Assembly: GCA_920105625.2 (NCBI GenBank)
Contig: OV050031.1
Span: forward strand, 226,844,194 to 226,908,193
Origin: Clusia tigrina
Taxonomy: Eukaryota; Arthropoda; Insecta; Diptera; Clusiidae
Reading direction: 5' to 3'
Length of the DNA: 64,000 nt
Positions 23,512-35,700 of the stretch are shown here, piece after piece. Below the pieces are notes generated by a model that saw only the letters and a program-made list of their open reading frames with translations, searched no databases and was not told the DNA's origin. A program made the position numbers and the translations under genes. How positions within the stretch are numbered: the stretch's first letter is position 1; every line of letters starts with the position of its first letter.

Positions 23512-24796
23512 GTAAGACAATAATAGGGCCGGGGGTGTGCTAGGAATTCAATGATTTTCACTGATATTGAAATTAGGCATCTGGCTTATTCAGCGCAGAA
23601 CTCTGCCCATGCCCCTTAATTGCTTCCGTCTTCAAATCGCAGACGAAAAGGCAAGCAAAGAAAAGAGAGAAAAAATGGAAATCATATGACAAACATGACT
23701 CGTTTCTGGGTTTAGAAATTTGTCCGGTTTGCATGAAATTATATAACTTCTTAAGTAGATTTAAACAAATTTAAATTTTATTCAATGTAAGAAACAGGAA
23801 TCGACAAAGAACAAACTGATTTGCATGGCAAAACCGTCGATACCGGATTTGGCGGCTCAAGTCACAGTTGAAGCGAGAAGCTAAACTGATAGCGCATAAA
23901 TTGCAGATTTAGGTAATTTCGAATCCTGACACTTTCAGTGTGTGGCTGACGAGGTTATAGCGAGGGCACTTTGCTGACTTTCTATTAGAATCTGGAAATT
24001 TCAGAAAATTGAGCAAATATTGTTGCAGCTGCCGCAGTCCTGAAGCGAAGACAGCGTCGACTGCTGAATGCTTCACTTAAAGCTGAAATTATTGCTTTGG
24101 GTTAAGGTCAACTAGAAAATGGAATGTTTGAAAAGAAGAATCAGCAAAAAGTGGAAGCAGAGCAGCAGCAACTGAATGTTCGACTCGTTTATGCCGAGCG
24201 TAACGTGCGGGGCAAATGGGAAAAGCGTGCTCCCGACAATTATTCGTATGTGCTCAATACAAAGACGCATTTTATATTGTTAATAATTAAAACACTATAT
24301 TCCGTATACCACTGACAAAGTAATGAAACAATGTTCAATTTTGAGGAAATTCTAACAAATTGTCAACTGATTGGCAGCTTTATCCTCAAAACCCAGTCGA
24401 ATTTCGGACTTTGATGCAATGTGCCTCAGTTTCAGCTGCAACTGAGCTCAGCGCTGCCAATGCTAGTCCTTGATTTATTGCGGTTTTTTAATTAATTCGT
24501 TTCTAGGTGCTAATTTTTCTTTGAAATCTTTTAAATGTCACACTTAAGCCTCCGTTAATTTTCGTAAATATGTTATCAGATCTTCCGGTCTCACTTATTT
24601 GAAAAAAACATGCGTAATTTATGACTTCCGTACCTTGTGCACTGAATTTTCCAATAATCGCTGAACAATGGAACTGCCGTTTCTTTTTGGCCGTTTAACC
24701 GTATCACCACTCACAAAACTCAATTCGTAAAACCGCCAGCTGCGGACGCCAAGCAGACAAACAAGCAACTGATACGGTTGTCTATCAGTTCAGGTG

Positions 24797-24804
24797 TATA
24801 AATA
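24797..24804 (+). promoter_or_regulatory. TATA box TATAAATA
   Basis: It lies 30 bp before GACGCAGTCACAG (about 24823-24835), an initiator-like site, and about 217 bp before the ATG at 25014. The spacing fits a TATA-driven fly promoter. Confidence 0.45.
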
Positions 24805-25013
24805 AACAAAAATTTGCACCTCGACGCAGTCACAGCTCTGCTCCGATCTACTCCGCTCCGTTCGAACGCGCACCGACCCGAAGAACCAACCCATAAAGCA
24901 AGCGGCGGCGCGCCGTCACTGCGGAGTACGTTCAAGCCAACCAAATTAAACGCTCGTTAAGATAAACAAAAAGCACGCTTTTTAAGTGGAGCCACTTGCG
25001 ACCCTCTGACAAC

Positions 25014-25087
25014 ATGTTCGAAGTGGGCAGCGAACTTGGAAAAACGTTTGAAGCATATATACGCCAACACCATTACAATACAGTGCG
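25014..25087 (+). CDS. First coding exon candidate, product unknown
   Basis: An ATG in good context (GACAACATGTTC) opens 24 codons plus 2 bases, starting MFEVGSELGKTFEAYIRQ. It ends at GTGCG followed by GTTAGT, a usable donor. It sits downstream of a TATA box and leader-like sequence. There is no signal peptide. I do not recognise the peptide and found no second exon in the window, so the rest of the gene may lie far downstream. If the intron is not spliced the frame runs on to 25226. Confidence 0.35.
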
Positions 25088-25560
25088 GTTAGTTGTACGT
25101 TCGTTCTTTGGTTCTTTCTTAGCAGCTGCCAACTTAAACCACAACTTCAACTCCAGCTCCAATGTGGTGGTTGGTCAAGGCCCATACCGATCGATACAGG
25201 TTCGATGCGCGGACATTCGATTCTGACGTTGTGGGGTTTGTGTGTTGTTGTTATTCTCTATGCGCGACTGCACAAATCGCCAATAAATGCACGAATCTGT
25301 GATAATAGCTCTGCTAGTTTTAGTTTTTGCTTTTTATGGCAAGGTCAAATTTTGTTTTATTATGCGAAATAAAAAAATACATACTTTATCAATTGTATAC
25401 TTCTGTAGCCGAAACCAAGTCGCTTCGATGGACGAAGCAGAAAAGGTGTGCTTTTGGTAAAAACCCCATTTCGAATCCTCATCAAGCCATTAATCAGCAT
25501 TCTTCATGCTGTAGAAAGTGGCATGCACACGTGCAAAATTGTCAAAACACACTTTGGTGG

Positions 25561-25910
25561 AGAGAACTTGAACCCAATCTTGGATATTTTGTAGCCAGTG
25601 CAGACCATCACAATTCAGTTCCAGTCGAGGAGAGAACTTGAACCCAATCTTGGATATTTTGTAGCCAGTGCAGACCATCACAATTCAGTTCCAGTCGAGG
25701 AGAGAACTTGAACCCAATCTTGGATATTTTGTAGCCAGTGCAGACCATCACAATTCAGTCCTATTCGAGGAGAGAACTTGAACCCAATCTTGGATATTTT
25801 GTAGCCAGTGCAGACCATCACAATTCAGTTCCAGTCGAGGAGAGAACTTGAACCCAATCTTGGATATTTTGTAGCCAGTGCGAACAATCACAATTCAGTC
25901 CTATTCGAGG
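25561..25910. repeat. 70-bp tandem array, five copies
   Basis: AGAGAACTTGAACCCAATCT recurs at exactly 25561, 25631, 25701, 25771 and 25841. Copies 3 and 5 share the variant CAGTCCTATTCGAGG against CAGTTCCAGTCGAGG in copies 1, 2 and 4. Confidence 0.95.
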
Positions 25911-28419
25911 CAGGAGGAACGAAAATCCATCATCGTTGACTATTTAATTTAGATACATTGAGGATATTCAGTACACCAAAATATCTCAATATTCGTACAA
26001 TTTCCTTAGCACCAAAAGAAGTTCGGAAAGCAATCAGAAATTAATAAACTTCGCAATTCTTACCCACTCTGTACCAGCCTGGCGATGGTCAAGCAGTGCC
26101 TGAAAATGGCGTCCAACTTGGTTTTGAAGTCAGACTTTTTTGCTAACTTATTTTAAGTTTACACTATTTATTTGTTGAGTAGTGTCACTTCAATCTTTCT
26201 ACCCAGAACCTTTCACTTCTGGTAAGGACTGAAAATGTTGATGGACTCAGACGGAATCTGTAGACCAGTATGATCTCCAATCTACGTTAGGTGGCACTCA
26301 ACTGAACTATGTAAGCTTCACGCTGGGCATCCAAAAATGTTACTTTCGCATTGCTAAACATCGGAATTCATAAACAGAAAATATTCAAGCGCGCGTGCTA
26401 CATTTTTTCCACGAATCCGCACCCCACTCACAAATGAAACTCTTGTCACGTTGACGAATTGCTTACATCATAGCCTGCATTTCTCCTCCGCTTCAGTAGG
26501 TGTCTCTGTGAAGCACTGCTTTGAAATTACGTTCCGATACTGGAGCCATTCGCAAAGTCAGCCAAACAGCGCTTTCTACACAAACATCGGGGTGTTGATT
26601 CTGTGCCGCCGCTGCAGGACTGTGCTACAATGCGCATTTAATTGGAGAGTTATTTTGCTGCCACAACACTTACAAAACACGCGCCTCACAAAGACTTCGA
26701 TTTAGTGGCCGTAATGGGCCAAATGCGGCAAACGCAACGCGCCAAGCTGAGGCATGGGAATGGACTAACCTTCGCGCGCTGTAGGGCAGCTGGACAATTG
26801 GGTGTGCATTGTGCTGATTACAGTGTGTAAAACGCTAATTGCAAACACAAATCTTAACGAGCTGAGCGTCAAAATCGTTTATGCGACCACCGCCGAATCG
26901 CACATGAAATGTCTGCCATTGTGGCGCTTAAATCATTTCGCGCTCTGCGCACAGAAACCCACCCAAAGGAAAAAATGTTTTAATTTGACTAATATCGCTT
27001 TCCGGGTACTGCTCGCCAAATTTATGGCTTCTTAAATTAACGTGGCTTAGCGACGATGGCTTCATTAGAGATGCGCGATATTCATTTGATAACTGCTGCG
27101 CTCAGCGCAAACCATGAACTTCACCTTGCTGTGGGCTGGCAAGCGGCGAGTGACAACTTTTAACGGACGAGCATGTTCGCAGTTATGCCGCTGAGGACGG
27201 CTCAGAAGGCAAATGCAAAACAATTCAAATTGATTTCGATTCCTTGACCAAATTTCTCTGTTTCTCTGTATTACGCATCGCACCCAACGGAAGCGCTGCC
27301 TCTGCGCCGCCACCGTCCAGTTTAAGTGCGTTGATTTTCAGGGGGGCAGCGAGCATCCGAAAACGAGCGAAAAAATTTCATACTTCCATTTAATTCATTC
27401 ACATGTGAACCACATGCGAGTCGAAACTCAGTTATCAACTCTTTTAAACACTGAATAAGCGGTAATTAAGTACGCATGACCCCGCATGACGTGCACTTAA
27501 GTGCTTTAAAGCCACGTATCTGTGCAGGAGCATTTCTGGCTCCACAGTAAGTGCAAACTGGCAGCTATTTAAAGGCCGCTAACTCTAAAATCGCACGAGT
27601 GCACATTTCATGGGGCATTAGAGCTGAAGTGATTGCACCGTGGCAAGCATTTGAAACTAGCAATCAACTCATAATAATTGAAAGGAACACAAATTTCTTT
27701 TATTACAATGTTCACCAAGCAAACTTTCTTATGCAACTCTTGAGTAAAAACATATGAGTGGAGCGGAAAATGGTCCTGGAATTCTCCAAAATTTTAGAGT
27801 GAAAGTAAATTCAATTGAAAATCCAAACCAATACGAATATGAACATGACTACAAAACTAAAAATCATAAACAACAGAAATTAAGGTCAAATGCTAAAAGC
27901 AACTGTGGCCCTAAAATAGTAAATTCCTATTTGTTAGTTGGAGCAGTGTTCCATGGAAAAAATGGCTACGAAACTACGAAAATTGCACTCAAATATGTAA
28001 GATCTTTTTTGTTTCAAAAATTCCCCACGTAATAACAAATCTATTATTACTAAATCAAAAAAAACCTTGAAAAAATTGTACTCAAAGATTTTCAAAAGTT
28101 TATCAATTTTATACAGTTTCCTTGACGTCTATAGAACTTCTGTACTAGCAATACCATGCAATTATAGTTTAATTCAACGAAGTGTTTCTTTAATAAAACA
28201 TATAATAAAATATGTTTTTATATATTTTATATAGTATTTAATTTTTTAAATAATTTTATGTGATATGTTCTATTTCAAATCTTTTTTTTGGCCACTGGAA
28301 ATCGATATCAAGTTTCGATTCCAGTCGCTTTAACTACCTCCGTCACAAGTAATTTTTTTTATTTTTGTCAGATGTGGCTATTAATAATATTTATATAAAT
28401 TTATGCAAAAAACCCCGTT
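25911..28419. other. Gene-poor stretch
   Basis: No convincing gene. The ORF at 27754-28032 (92 codons, MSGAENGPGILQNF...) shows no recognisable domain. Confidence 0.35.
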
Positions 28420-28706
28420 TAATGCTATGTCTCCACTAGAAGATTTATACGGGATTTACAGTAGTTTCGAGATTTAGCACTAAATCTTGTCGAATTTGGG
28501 CGGATTTATTACACAAAGTTAAATCTTTTGAGCGAAGAGATTTAATATAAATCTTCCATAAATCTCCGTCTCTTCCCTAAATAATCGATAAAAGATATCG
28601 AATTACTGAGAAACGCCATCTGCAGAAATGTCATTACATGATAACAGATGGCATACCAGCAGAGAATACAGAGAAATGACTTGTTCTGCGTACACTTACG
28701 CTTGGG

Positions 28707-28746
28707 CAAATGTTTTGCGCACAGTCACACATGTGCAAAACATTTG
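28707..28746. other. Hairpin-forming inverted repeat inside the transposon
   Basis: Arms CAAATGTTTTGC and GCAAAACATTTG pair around a loop containing ACAGTCACACATG. It may mark an internal end of an older insertion. Confidence 0.6.
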
Positions 28747-28989
28747 TAGTGTGGCTGATTTTCTGCAGAATTCTGGTTAACCAATGATAAACAAACCTAT
28801 CCATATAGGCAACTAATGATAAACAAATACAGTTTTTTTAAACATCAGAAAATTTGACGTTTAAGTGTCCCGTGTCTATGGTATCTGATACCAGGACGCA
28901 ATTTTTTTAATAAAATACAGTGGCAAGATTGACTACGAAACACCATATAAACTACATATAGATTCAAGAGAAGATATGCTAATGGATCT

Positions 28990-29390
28990 AACTTTGCCAA
29001 AAACCAAATATGTTAATTCCAAATAGGCCTGAAATTATTACTGGCATAAAGGTAGATATGCAAGACGTTAGCCTAATTCATGCTGGCCAAATATTGAATG
29101 GAGTGCTAAAAGCAAGTTTAATAATACCAGCTATAAGAGAGAAACACTTAAAAATAATAAACACTACTGACAAAGGTATCCACATAAAACAATCCCAATT
29201 TCTATAAACAGCATCTAGATTTAATGGATAAACCACCTGTATACATTAAAAACTATAGACTACCATTTACTCAAATAGACAAAATTGAACACCAAGTACA
29301 AGAATTACTAGATGAAGACATAATGGAGTCATCATTCAGTCCGTTCAACACCCCACTATTAGAAGTACCATCAATTGTAAAAGCACTTTG
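28990..29390 (+). pseudogene. Broken gypsy-like LTR retrotransposon pol fragment
   Basis: One frame (29010-29207) matches the linker region between protease and reverse transcriptase of Ty3/gypsy elements. After a stop and frame change, 29224-29390 matches the start of the reverse transcriptase, including KNYRLPFTQIDKIEHQVQ and FNTPLLEVP. The segment between is missing, and nothing of the catalytic palm, RNase H or integrase follows. It lies wholly inside the inverted-repeat element. It is an old, inactive piece. Confidence 0.7.
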
Positions 29391-29539
29391 TGACACAAAA
29401 ATCAAACACAAATATTTACTTTTGATACTTTTTGTTGTTGTGTAGTAAACCTTTTCAGCAGCAATGGAGACGGCTCAGATTTATCGACAAGATTTATAAA
29501 TCTTCGATAACTAAATCCACGAGTGGAGACATAGCATAA

Positions 29540-32530
29540 GGATTAGAGATATTAACATATTTTATGTTCACACATGCCGTGCTAATTTCACTATAAAAAC
29601 ATTCTACACTTGGAGTTAACGCAGTTACCAAGAATTTGAAATAAACTCTATAATATAATAAATAAACATATGTCCAATTTACAAACTTACATGCATTATA
29701 ATGTATAAATTACATGCATTATAAGCTATAACATACCTTGCATTATTCATACATAATAAACATACCTTTATTTTTTTCATACTATTAATAATAAAAATAA
29801 TAATATGCTAAATGATAATATTTGAAACATAATAAGACATTTAAGAACATTTACTCAACAAAAATGTAAAGCAGTTTCATCTTTTTTTTAACTTCTTTTC
29901 CCCAATTTATTACGAAACTAATCTACTACAACCAAAATTAAGGGATTAAAAGATATAATTTATATTAAGCATCCAGATCTAAATTTACAGTATATTTCAA
30001 GATAAATTAACTTCGCTGTAATATATTCGATCGTTCTTCCTTATTACTCAAATGGTAGGCAATTTGTTGAATTAGTAAATATTTATATGTTTGTTATGTT
30101 ACATATATAGAGAAATTATATAATTAAATATTATTAATTGTAAAATATTAAAGTGTTTCTAAAAAACACCTTTTGCAATTGAATTTTTAAAGACAACTGC
30201 TTGAATCGATAACAAACATATCGATACATTTCATTAATGTTTACAAACCACAAAAAGCATCCCTGACTACAGACAATTTTGTGCCATTCCTGTAGTAGCA
30301 AAGCGGGCAATAATTCGTATCAGATATATTTTAATCAAATTTATTTATTTTTTTGTTTATATTTAGTATTGTCTTTAGGTCCAATCAGCATAATTGTTGC
30401 AGCAGGTGTTGTTTTTTATTTTCAGTATACTCAATCTCACTTTATTGTTTTAATTTTGAAATTTTTTAAATTATCTAACAATGTTGCACTTTTTAAAGAA
30501 ATGTAAAAAATGAACTTAATTTAAATGAGCAACCGTCCTTGCTTGCAAATGAACTTTTATTATAATAAAATCATTGAGCTTTAAGTCATAGTTTCTGTTG
30601 CTATCCTCTAAACTGCACAAGTAGCCCGATAAGAGGAGCGACTATATACATATATAATATATATGTATGTTTAAAAATCGAACTTCCTTATAAAAAATTA
30701 GAAATTTCTAGCACTCTTGTCCGAGGCAATTTGTCAAAGTAATCAACTGTTTTGTAATACGCTTTCGTATATAATGTTTGTGGCTCCGCGTTTATTTTAT
30801 TTAATAAAAAATCACAAAACATTTCGTTTTTAAAAGTTTTTTTTAGCACTTTTGCTTTTGCGTAAATATGGCTCGCACTTTGTTTATTATATATTAGAAT
30901 GCGAGACAGTGCAAAACGAGATGCCGCCCGAGACTGGGTCTCGTTCTCATCTCGGGCTCACGCGTTATTGTGTACGGGCCTTTATTTACAGAAAAATCAG
31001 AAACGAAATTTATTTTTTAAGTGATAATGAAGAATTTCGAACCCTTATTTATTTCTTGATATCAAATTGTGTCCTCCAATCACAATAAATGTGCATATTT
31101 GCCTTAATTAAATAAACTCTTATTAGAGTGTGTTCTGATATGCACTCCTCTTCTTCTCGCATTTCCCCATTTAAATTTGTTCATTCTGTAAACAACATGA
31201 GCCACACTGTTAACCAGCTGTCAGTTACGTTCTCTGCTTTGTGCTGCATACGTTTATCGACGACATAATTGAATTTTTTGCCTTGCGTTCCTTGCGAGTA
31301 GAGTAGTCTTTTGTGGTGGAATCGAGAAGTTTTCGTGTCTAAAATGTGTGTTTCGTCTAAAGACGCCAAAAAAGCAACCAAATACAACAAATAACAGTTT
31401 TGTAATATTTTATAGAATTTTTAAGCAAAGGTATGATCATGAAGTGGTTTTTTAGTGGTGATGTCCGAGGTGGTTGTGAAATATTCGTGACGATGTGATA
31501 GACGTGTGTGTAAAGTGAAATTGGGGCCAATGTGGCATTTGTACACGAAACCACGTCAAAATTATATTTAGAGCCCCCACTCGCACATGCCTGTGAGCAA
31601 CATTATTGAACACTTCACTTCGACTTCGGTGCTTGTGCACTGACCACCCGGTGGCATATTTCGAAGGCTATGGGAGAGGGTGGCATTTTGATTTTCCCCA
31701 CCTGCATCAAGGACGCACATGCACTGGGCCCAATTGCTTTATGAATGAATATTCATTGAGGAAACTCGAATTTCCATTCATTACATGTGCGCTTTCATCC
31801 CACTGCAGCGAACAAATTTCTGCTAGCAAACCATTTCTAGCTATGAGTGCCTATCATATACTAAGTGCTTCAACTATTCATTTGTTATCTTGGAATACGA
31901 AAGCCAAGATAATAAATAAATAGCTCGGCTTGCTTTGCCGAGACCCCTGCAATTAGTGTCATTTTTAATTCGCTTTTTATTATCCCCTTTTTCCGTAGTG
32001 CTCAATTGTAAAAACTAGTTGGAAATGTTATCACTTAATGTGTATGCAAAGCACCGTGCCCCGCAGCCACCGTTGCGGTCCATCGCTATGCGTGCCTCAA
32101 TACCACAGCAAAATTGTAGGTTTCAAAGATCAATTGGCACTTTGTTTGCTCACTGCTTACCAGTACACTGCGAAGCACTCGATGGGATGCACACAGAGCC
32201 ACACACGTTGGCAGTAGCGCGGAATTCATTTAGATAAATGCACGGCTATTACGTAGTGCCCACCTTACGTATGAAGTTTTCCAATTCACACCTACCAAGC
32301 TGTGTTCGAATTTCTATGTGCACGTCTCAGCAGTATTCGGTTTCATAATCAGAAAATCACTTAAATACGTTCGACGTGCTTATCGTTTTTTATTTTAGGA
32401 AATTTCTTCAAAAATTTAAAATTTGTAAAAATTATTACGTACTCGTCTTAAATACTCATATGCATGCAAACTTATACTCTTGTCTCCTCAGTCGTGTGAC
32501 CGCTATTCAGAATTTATTTATATTCTATCT
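29540..32530. other. AT-rich stretch upstream of AdipoR
   Basis: Very AT-rich to about 30900, with no gene recognised. A GC-richer patch near 30900-30980 (CCGAGACTGGGTCTCG) is partly palindromic. From about 31100 the DNA is mixed and may hold the AdipoR promoter and noncoding exons. Confidence 0.35.
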
Positions 32531-32536
32531 TTGCAG

Positions 32537-32736
32537 CAGTGGCAAACAGCGTCCGCTGCAGCAGGTGATTAAGCAAGTCATCTTTTAAATTGTGTGCGCA
32601 CGTACTTGGGAAGCTCTTTAGAAGCTACACTTGGCGAGCTGAGCAGCAAGAGCTGAGAACGAGCTGAGAGACTAGCTACAACCAGTACTATCCTTTAGAG
32701 CTGTGATTACAAACAAGGGGCAATTCGACAACTGCT
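32537..32736 (+). other. AdipoR: AdipoR 5' leader
   Basis: TCTATCTTTGCAG ends at 32536 and could be the acceptor of a leader exon. Alternatively transcription starts within 32590-32700. GAGCTGAG repeats are present near 32635-32670. The ATG follows at 32737. Confidence 0.35.
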
Positions 32737-35700
32737 ATGGAATCGGAGTCGGCTACAAATTTACTGAAACGGAATATCTCAGGCGCCGAGTACGCAGACG
32801 CTCGAGCCACTCCGAGTGATTTGGAGTCGCCGGTGCACTCGTACTCGGACACAGGTGACGAGGAGGATATCTTCGAGCAAGTGAAAATGATACTGCGCAA
32901 ACGTCGGGGTTGGGGTCCCGAGGATTCGATAAGTACCAACGACTTGGATTTGCTGGGCGATGACGACGTGCTGGTCGAGGAGGACGACGGTGGTTGTCCA
33001 CTGCCCTCAACGCCGGAGGACACACAACTGATCGAAGCTGAGGTATGAAGGGCGGGCGAGGTATGGGGTCCATTGGCGAGGCGCATGTTTTTCCGTGTCG
33101 AAATGTAAGCAGACGTAGTCCAGACTGATACGACATGCAATCGTGCTAAATTTGCCCTTTGGCCTTTGTTGCCAGAAGCGCGCATGTTATGAAGCGCAAA
33201 GTTGTGTTGATGGAAACATTATTGATCTGCGATCTGCTCTATTGCAAAGTTTCTTATAATTTTGCACATTTTTATTTAGTTTATGGCCGGCATGTTAGTT
33301 AAAACTCTTCGTAGGTGTTGCGCTATTGAAAATGACGGGCAACTTTTCTCTTTATACGCCCAAGTGCAAATTATCGAACTAATCTTATCAATTCCTCACA
33401 AACACACACGCTTAAAACACGTCCAACGTGCGCCTCAGTTGTGTGGTGTTGGGGGGAGAACAGTGAGTCTAGTCGGTAAAGACGGCACTTCGCAGTTTTC
33501 TGCGTGTTTTTGCTCTCCTGCGAGGCCCAAACTACAGAAAAGAGGTCGTTCTGATTATTTCCATCGATAGGTTCTTTTCGCACCAGGAAGGAGACGCACA
33601 CTCGCCTCGCACTTAGTGTGTTAATCAGTTGACAGACTGTGTAGTAATTCTATTTTGAAATGTCTCGTTAGTTTTTCAATCAGTTCTCAAAATTTTTTTT
33701 GTTGCTGTAGATAAAGTTTCATAAAAATTGCACAATTCCCTTCGGGTACTTCGGCAATGCCATTCAAATCAAACATCACAATAATTGATAACAGTAGCGT
33801 TCGCAACTTGGAAAATGGTGCTCAGATGTGCGGCCAGTCAACTCCGCCAACGCAAGCCAGTGCAAATATGCAGCAGCCTCAAATACAAATTGTGGAAGTC
33901 AATGTTAGTATCGCGAGCCAATCAGTCCGTTTCCATTTTCCATGTATTTGCTTTTCCTAATGTGGAATACCAAAGAAAAACGTTGTTCTCCCGCCTGCTT
34001 CTACGCCAACTCTTAACATATTTGGCTCAGTTCCTCATCACTGCCCATCTCCATTTCAGATGACGGAAGTGCTAAAAGCCGGTGTGCTGTCAGATGAGAT
34101 CGATTTGGGAGCATTGGCCCATAATGCAGCCGAGCAAGCGGAGGAGTTCGTGCGTAAGGTAAGTTCTCACAAAGGCAAAATACATTTTCAGGTTTTCATT
34201 ACTCACTCCGTTTGTTGTTTGCAGGTCTGGGAAGCCAGTTGGAAGGTGTGTCACTACAAAAACTTACCCAAGTGGCTGCAGGACAACGATTTCCTACATC
34301 GCGGCCATAGACCCCCTCTGCCGTCGTTTAGCGCCTGTTTCAAGTCCATTTTTCGCTTGCATACTGAGACCGGCAACATATGGACACATCTGCTTGGGTG
34401 TGTAGCATTCATTGGAGTGGCCTTGTACTTCCTCTCCCGTCCGTCGGTTGAGATACAATTCCAGGAAAAGATAATATTCGGTGCCTTCTTTGCGGGCGCC
34501 ATTATATGCCTCGGCTTCTCGTTTGCTTTCCATACGCTGAGTTGTCATTCGGTAGAGATTGGAAGACTGTTTTCTAAGCAAGTTCTCGTTTGTTGGTTGC
34601 CTGGTGATGCAGAAACTAACTTGATGTCCTTATTTTCATTTACAGACTAGATTATTGCGGGATAGCTTTACTTATAATGGGCTCCTTTGTGCCTTGGCTG
34701 TATTACGGATTTTATTGTCACTACCAGCCGAAAGTCATATACTTGTCAGTGGTGTGTGTGCTGGGCTGCCTGTCGATAATAGTGTCGCTGTGGGATAAAT
34801 TTTCCGAGCCTGGGCTACGACCGTTGCGTGCGGGTGTCTTCATGAGTTTCGGCTTGTCTGGCATTATTCCGGCTATACACTACAGTTTGATGGAGGGTTG
34901 GTTCAGTAAAATCAGCCAGGCAAGCTTAGGTTGGCTAATATTGATGGGTATGTGGAGAAAATGTTGCTCGGTATAATCAATACATTCACTTACACACTTT
35001 TTTAGGCCTTTTATATATACTTGGAGCAATGTTATATGCACTGAGAGTACCAGAACGTTGGTTTCCTGGAAAATTTGATATATGGGTGAGTGTTAAATTA
35101 TGTGGGAATGATGCAGGCGGGTGAGATGCGCACATGCGATGTTAAAATTTTGTAAAGCCCATTGATGTAGTTGGTGTACCGTGATCTACATAGTGTAGGG
35201 ACGCTCTTTAAGCTGTTTGATCATGCACTGGATTGAGGCACCTCGAATACTGTGATGTGGAAGTGTAAACAAATTGAGTCGATAACTATTTGTCCCGAGT
35301 CGGTAGTTCAAGGAGTATTCGCTGCCTTTTTCATATATTGATTGTGCCTTACTGTCAATGTGGGAGCGTAAATATGAAAAATCTGAGAATTTACGTTCTT
35401 ACAATGTCAGTATTTCCAGAGACCAGTATAATCCATAAATTCAAAAATCGAGTTAAATCAGACAGGTTGATTCATAGTTCACGTCGTGTGGTTCAGAATA
35501 TTAAACATATATGTTGAGTGCCACTGCTTGGCAGGTGCGTTAAGAACCACATGAACACCAAAAGTAGTCCCTGTGGACTTCTGGTTCATACAAGCAACTG
35601 GCAGTGTGATTTATAGACTGCCTACAATCTGACAACAATAATCGCTATCTAACAATTGCCACTCGTTGGTAATCTTGACTGATAATGACTCGACTACACT

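Larger units (their letters stand above)
28423..29536. mobile_element. Non-autonomous DNA transposon, possibly PIF/Harbinger-like
   Basis: Perfect 15-bp terminal inverted repeats, TGCTATGTCTCCACT at 28423-28437 and its complement at 29522-29536, are flanked on both sides by TAA (28420-28422 and 29537-29539). A 3-bp TWA target duplication is typical of the PIF/Harbinger superfamily. Subterminal sequence on both ends carries AAATCTTGTCGA-like motifs and many ATTTA runs. No transposase is encoded in 1114 bp. The centre holds a gypsy-like pol fragment (28990-29390). Superfamily assignment rests on the TSD only. Confidence 0.7.

Noticed and set aside
27754..28032. 92-codon + ORF starting MSGAENGP
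   Set aside because: AT-rich surroundings, no domain, no splice or promoter evidence.
32688..33185. 165-codon - strand ORF
   Set aside because: Antisense shadow of AdipoR exon 1, whose + frame joins the conserved receptor.
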